Shown here: piece by piece, positions 6,825 to 8,789 of the stretch
Position numbering within the stretch: the stretch's first letter is position 1
Layout: each line of letters opens with the position of its first letter
Assembly (NCBI GenBank): GCA_031268395.1
Contig: JAIRXI010000301.1
Coordinates: forward strand, 1 to 8,789
Length of the DNA: 8,789 nucleotides
Direction of reading: 5' to 3'
Source of the DNA: Tannerella sp.
Lineage (GTDB): Bacteria; Bacteroidota; Bacteroidia; Bacteroidales; Tannerellaceae
The notes under the pieces: model-generated
Database searches by the model: none
Seen by the model: the letters and a program-made list of their open reading frames with translations, nothing else
Told to the model about the DNA's origin: nothing
Position numbers and translations under genes: made by a program

Positions 6825-7137
6825 GAGAATGGAGAAAGGGGAATGAAAGCCGTATCCGGTAAGGCTCAACGGGCGCATTTCAGACGGTCGCTGTCCCGAA
6901 AGATATGCCTGTAAGGGGAGAATAACCCCCCTTCTAAGGCGAGAGTGGCTTTCCTTCTAAGGAAAGGGTGCTTTCCCTTCTAAGGGAAGAGCGGTTTCCC
7001 TTAGAAGGGAAGAGCGGTTTCCCTTAGAAGGGAAGGGAGGTTTCCCTTAGAAGGGAAGAGTGCCTTTCCTTATAAGGCAGGTGTAAACCGCCCAATGCAA
7101 CAATTTGGAATCCCCTTTCTCCATTCTCAATTTTTTT
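6825..7137. repeat. Perfect 18-bp inverted repeats enclosing a palindrome array, followed by a T-tract
   Basis: GAGAATGGAGAAAGGGGA (6825-6842) begins two bases after the fucosidase stop and is the exact reverse complement of 7111-7128. The right arm is followed by AA and seven Ts (7131-7137). In a fucosidase transcript the arms could pair into an 18-bp stem closing over the hairpin array and ending in a U-tract, resembling an oversized intrinsic terminator. As DNA, the arms could be the ends of a miniature non-coding mobile element, but I see no target-site duplication. Between the left arm and the array (6845-6925) I see no gene or clear motif. Confidence 0.7.
6930..7077. repeat. Tandem array of seven 23-bp palindromic units
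   Basis: Seven short palindromes have centres at 6934, 6957, 6980, 7003, 7026, 7049 and 7072, an exact 23-bp period. The typical unit is TTCCCTT, a 2-nt centre, then AAGGGAA, joined by a G-rich 6-nt linker such as GAGCGG. The centre is CT in units 1-3, AG in units 4-6 and AT in unit 7. Units 1 and 7 have shorter stems (CCTT/AAGG). Unit 2 carries TTTCCTT/AAGGAAA, keeping both sides complementary. The array is non-coding in all frames that I would accept. It is not a CRISPR, since the period is too short and there are no unique spacers. It could be a protein-binding array, a chain of RNA hairpins, or a replication-slippage product. Confidence 0.9.
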
Positions 7138-7172
7138 AGCTTCCTTTGCAGGTGAAAACAGGTAAATCAGGT

Positions 7173-8315
7173 ATGGAAAGGAAGATAAGGTTTTTATTCA
7201 TTGTCCAGGGAGAGGGACGGGGACATCTCACACAGGCAATTTCACTGGCCGGCATACTGCGCCGCCACGGGCACGAAGTCGTCGAAACGCTGGTAGGCAA
7301 AAGCCATTCCAGGGAATTGCCCGCTTTTTTCCACGAGAAGATGGATACGTCCGTCCAGACCTATGACGCGCCTTCCTTTATTTTCGGGAAAGACGGAAAA
7401 CACATCGACCTGCTCAAAACGCTCCTGCACAATGCCAGCCCTCAAAAACTGAAGACCTACGCCAAAAGCATCGAACTGATATACCGCCGGATCAGGGAAC
7501 TGGCGCCGGACATGGTCATCAACTTCTACGAAATCCTGCCGGGATTCACGCAGTTGCGTTTCCGGATAGACGTGCCCTTTGTCCATATCGGTCATCAGTA
7601 CATGCTGCGGCATCCCGACTACATGAACGGCCGGGGCGACCCGCTGATGCTGCTTCGCCTGCATGCCCTCCTGTGCAGCATCGGCGCCACAAAAATCCTC
7701 GCCCTGTCCTTCTACCCGATGAAGTCGTACCCGCGGGAACGCGTCGTGGTGGTGCCGCCCCTGCTGCGGAAGGAAGTGCTGGATTTGCAGCCCTCCACGG
7801 GGGATTACATCCTCGGATACATGCTGAACCAGGGATACGAAAATGAAATACGCGCCTGGCATAAAAAGCATCCGGAAGTCCAGATGCACTTCTTCTGGGA
7901 CAGACGGGATGCACCTGCCGTGTGGGAAGTGGACGAGACGCTGACGCTGCATACGATTGACGACGAGTCGTTTCTGAAATACATGGCCGGATGTTGCGGA
8001 TACATTACTACGGCCGGATTCGAGTCGGTCTGCGAAGCGCTGTACCTCGACAAGCCGGTGATGATGATTCCGGCGCACATCGAACAGGAAGTCAATGCCG
8101 CAGACGCCGTCTCCATCCATGGGGGAACCGTGGGGAAGAAATTCGACCTGAGCGTACTGCTGGCCTACATGGATGAAAAGCGCTCCTTTCAGGCTTCCGC
8201 CTTTCAGGAATGGATCCGTTCGTCCGAAAAAGTCTTTATGGAACAGCTGACTTCCGTGCTGACCGGCGTTCCCTCCGGAGGGACGGGGCAAAAGCACGCA
8301 GACAGCGCAGATTGA
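7173..8315 (+). CDS. MurG/GT28-like glycosyltransferase (GT-B fold, Glyco_trans_1_3 type)
   Basis: The product probably transfers a sugar from a nucleotide donor to a lipid or surface-polymer acceptor on the cytoplasmic side of the membrane. The 380-residue protein opens with a beta strand and a glycine loop, IRFLFIVQGEGRGHLTQA (5-22), as in MurG-like enzymes. It ends with the donor-binding pattern TTAGFESVCEALYLDKPVMM (279-298), then IPAHIEQEVNA (299-309). No signal peptide or membrane segment is present. I chose the ATG at 7173, because the only upstream in-frame initiator is a TTG at 7146 that adds nine unlikely residues. No exact TAnnTTTG box precedes it; TTCCTTTG at 7141-7148 is one base off. 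The last 15 or so residues (GVPSGGTGQKHADSAD) lie in palindromic and repeat DNA and are probably not ancestral. Donor and acceptor are unknown. Confidence 0.9.
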   Translation: MERKIRFLFIVQGEGRGHLTQAISLAGILRRHGHEVVETLVGKSHSRELPAFFHEKMDTSVQTYDAPSFIFGKDGKHIDLLKTLLHNASPQKLKTYAKSIELIYRRIRELAPDMVINFYEILPGFTQLRFRIDVPFVHIGHQYMLRHPDYMNGRGDPLMLLRLHALLCSIGATKILALSFYPMKSYPRERVVVVPPLLRKEVLDLQPSTGDYILGYMLNQGYENEIRAWHKKHPEVQMHFFWDRRDAPAVWEVDETLTLHTIDDESFLKYMAGCCGYITTAGFESVCEALYLDKPVMMIPAHIEQEVNAADAVSIHGGTVGKKFDLSVLLAYMDEKRSFQASAFQEWIRSSEKVFMEQLTSVLTGVPSGGTGQKHADSAD

Positions 8316-8341
8316 ATGGATTGCCGCAGATTTTCATCCCC
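8294..8341 (+). repeat. Degenerate partial copy of the 2602-2703 intergenic element
   Basis: This stretch aligns with 2609-2657 at about 35 of 48 positions with one gap. They share GCACGC at the start, CGC(A/G)GATT, GGATT, CAGATTTTC and a final CCCC. It runs across the stop codon of the glycosyltransferase (8313-8315), so the coding end KHADSAD comes from repeat sequence. Only one arm is recognisable, with no matching right arm downstream. Confidence 0.6.
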
Positions 8342-8372
8342 TCACACATGCCCATGGGCGCCTTTCAATTTG

Positions 8373-8405
8373 TCGTGCGCCGTCCTTGCGAGGCACGAAG
8401 CAATC
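8373..8405. repeat. Short palindromic intergenic repeat with TTGCGAGGCACGAAGCAATC
   Basis: TTGC (8386-8389) and GCAA (8400-8403) flank GAGGCACGAA, and TCGTGC (8373-8378) is the inverse of GCACGA (8393-8398). The phrase closely resembles a dispersed repeat (ATTGCGAGGCACGAAGCAATC) that I remember from intergenic DNA of several bacterial phyla. That recollection has not been checked against a database. Confidence 0.5.
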
Positions 8406-8410
8406 GCCAA

Positions 8411-8528
8411 ACCACGCTCGGCGTAGCGTCTTCGCTACGTCGCTGAAGAAGTAAGGCTCCTGCCTTACAGCAAGCCTGGAGGCTTGCCATTAGCCCGACG
8501 CAGCGAGAGACGCTACGCCGAGCATGGT
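8411..8528. repeat. 118-bp inverted repeat with two internal hairpins (three-way junction)
   Basis: Arms 8411-8442 and 8496-8528 pair at 30 of 32 positions with a single bulge. The outer part includes the perfect 16-mer GCTCGGCGTAGCGTCT (8416-8431) against 8508-8523. Inside are two perfect 7-bp hairpins with 4-nt loops: GTAAGGC-TCCT-GCCTTAC (8451-8468) and GCAAGCC-TGGA-GGCTTGC (8470-8487). Bases CTCC (8457-8460) and GGAG (8478-8481), spanning the two loops, are complementary, so a loop-loop contact is possible. No coding function is apparent. Confidence 0.85.
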
Positions 8529-8554
8529 AGAGACGTAGCGCGCTACGTCTCTAC
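8527..8554. repeat. Perfect 28-bp palindrome
   Basis: GTAGAGACGTAGCG (8527-8540) is followed immediately by its exact reverse complement (8541-8554), with no loop. It overlaps the last two bases of the preceding inverted repeat and shares its CGTAGCG/CGCTACG core, which suggests a common origin or nested insertion. Perfect, loopless palindromes of this length are unlikely by chance and are typical of dispersed repeats or protein dimer sites. Confidence 0.9.
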
Positions 8555-8637
8555 GCCTACGCCTCTACGTTTCTGTATTCCAATATGTCCGGAAGAGAAG
8601 GCTGCCTGCCGGCCGCAAACGGAATATCTGCCCGTCA

Positions 8638-8716
8638 ACCCGTCCCGGCCAGGGACGGAATGTGGGTAGAAAACGGCACACCGCAGAATCACCCGTCCCG
8701 GCTGGGACGGAATGTG
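8638..8716 (+). repeat. Pair of 26/27-bp direct repeats, each containing a hairpin
   Basis: Copies at 8638-8664 and 8691-8716 share ACCCGTCCCGGC and GGGACGGAATGTG, differing only by CA versus T at the loop (one substitution and one length change). They are 53 bp apart. Each has a perfect 7-bp stem, CCGTCCC/GGGACGG, with a GGCCA or GGCT loop. A further GGGACGG occurs at 8720-8726. From 8717 to the window end I see only a 6-bp hairpin, CGGCAG-GTGT-CTGCCG (8769-8784), and no convincing gene. Confidence 0.8.
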
Positions 8717-8789
8717 ATCGGGACGGCCTTATTTGGCGCAGGGTAAGACAGGCGGATGGACACAGCTCCGGCAGGTGTCTGCCGTGCCC

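Noticed and set aside
2580..6891. Shared 10-mer AGACGGTCGC at 2580-2589 and 6882-6891, each preceded by a GGCGCAT word
   Set aside because: The spacing between the two words differs (21 versus 3 bp) and the flanks do not align, so chance similarity is likely.
6930..7077. CRISPR array
   Set aside because: The period is 23 bp, the linkers are only about 6 nt and similar to each other, and no cas genes are present.
8579..8789. Open frames across the last 210 bp, including an ATG at 8757 that runs off the end
   Set aside because: The translations look random and the region is dominated by hairpin repeats. The sequence visible is too short to support a gene.

Overview
The window looks like chromosomal DNA from a Bacteroidales bacterium with fairly high GC for that order. 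Three things suggest this: the gene order rsfS-ftsH-cdsA, start sites preceded by the Bacteroidetes -7 box TAnnTTTG rather than strong Shine-Dalgarno sites, and lipoproteins with DUF4988-type N-termini. I cannot name the genus from the sequence alone.

Layout. Positions 1-2441 (minus strand) carry a housekeeping operon: ribosomal silencing factor RsfS, the membrane protease FtsH, and the first 23 codons of what is most likely CdsA (phosphatidate cytidylyltransferase, TTG start), cut by the window edge. A promoter-like TATATTTG sits just upstream of rsfS. Positions 2457-2735 are intergenic and hold a 102-bp imperfect palindrome. Positions 2736-4784 (minus) encode a large lipoprotein with a DUF4988-like N-terminus, a DUF5018/Ig-like module and a CotH kinase-like domain. 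A 490-bp divergent intergenic region with several dyads and two or three promoter-like boxes separates it from a plus-strand GH29 alpha-L-fucosidase lipoprotein (5275-6822). After a 350-bp gap comes a MurG/GT28-like glycosyltransferase (7173-8315). The last 474 bp have no recognisable gene and are packed with palindromic and direct repeats.

The genes fall into two groups. The minus-strand operon concerns ribosome dormancy, membrane protein quality control and phospholipid synthesis. The other three genes concern the cell surface: a CotH-like lipoprotein, a host- or polymer-glycan fucosidase, and a glycosyltransferase. The surface genes are not an obvious polysaccharide utilization locus, because no SusC/SusD pair is present.

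The most unusual structure is the fucosidase-glycosyltransferase intergenic region. Seven units repeat with an exact 23-bp period, each centred on a short palindrome whose middle dinucleotide changes from CT to AG to AT. The whole array is enclosed by a perfect 18-bp inverted repeat (6825-6842 / 7111-7128) followed by a T-tract. A second repeat-rich zone at 8294-8789 contains a 32-bp imperfect inverted repeat with two inner hairpins, a perfect 28-bp palindrome and a pair of 26/27-bp hairpin-bearing direct repeats. A degenerate partial copy of the 2602-2703 element runs across the glycosyltransferase stop codon.
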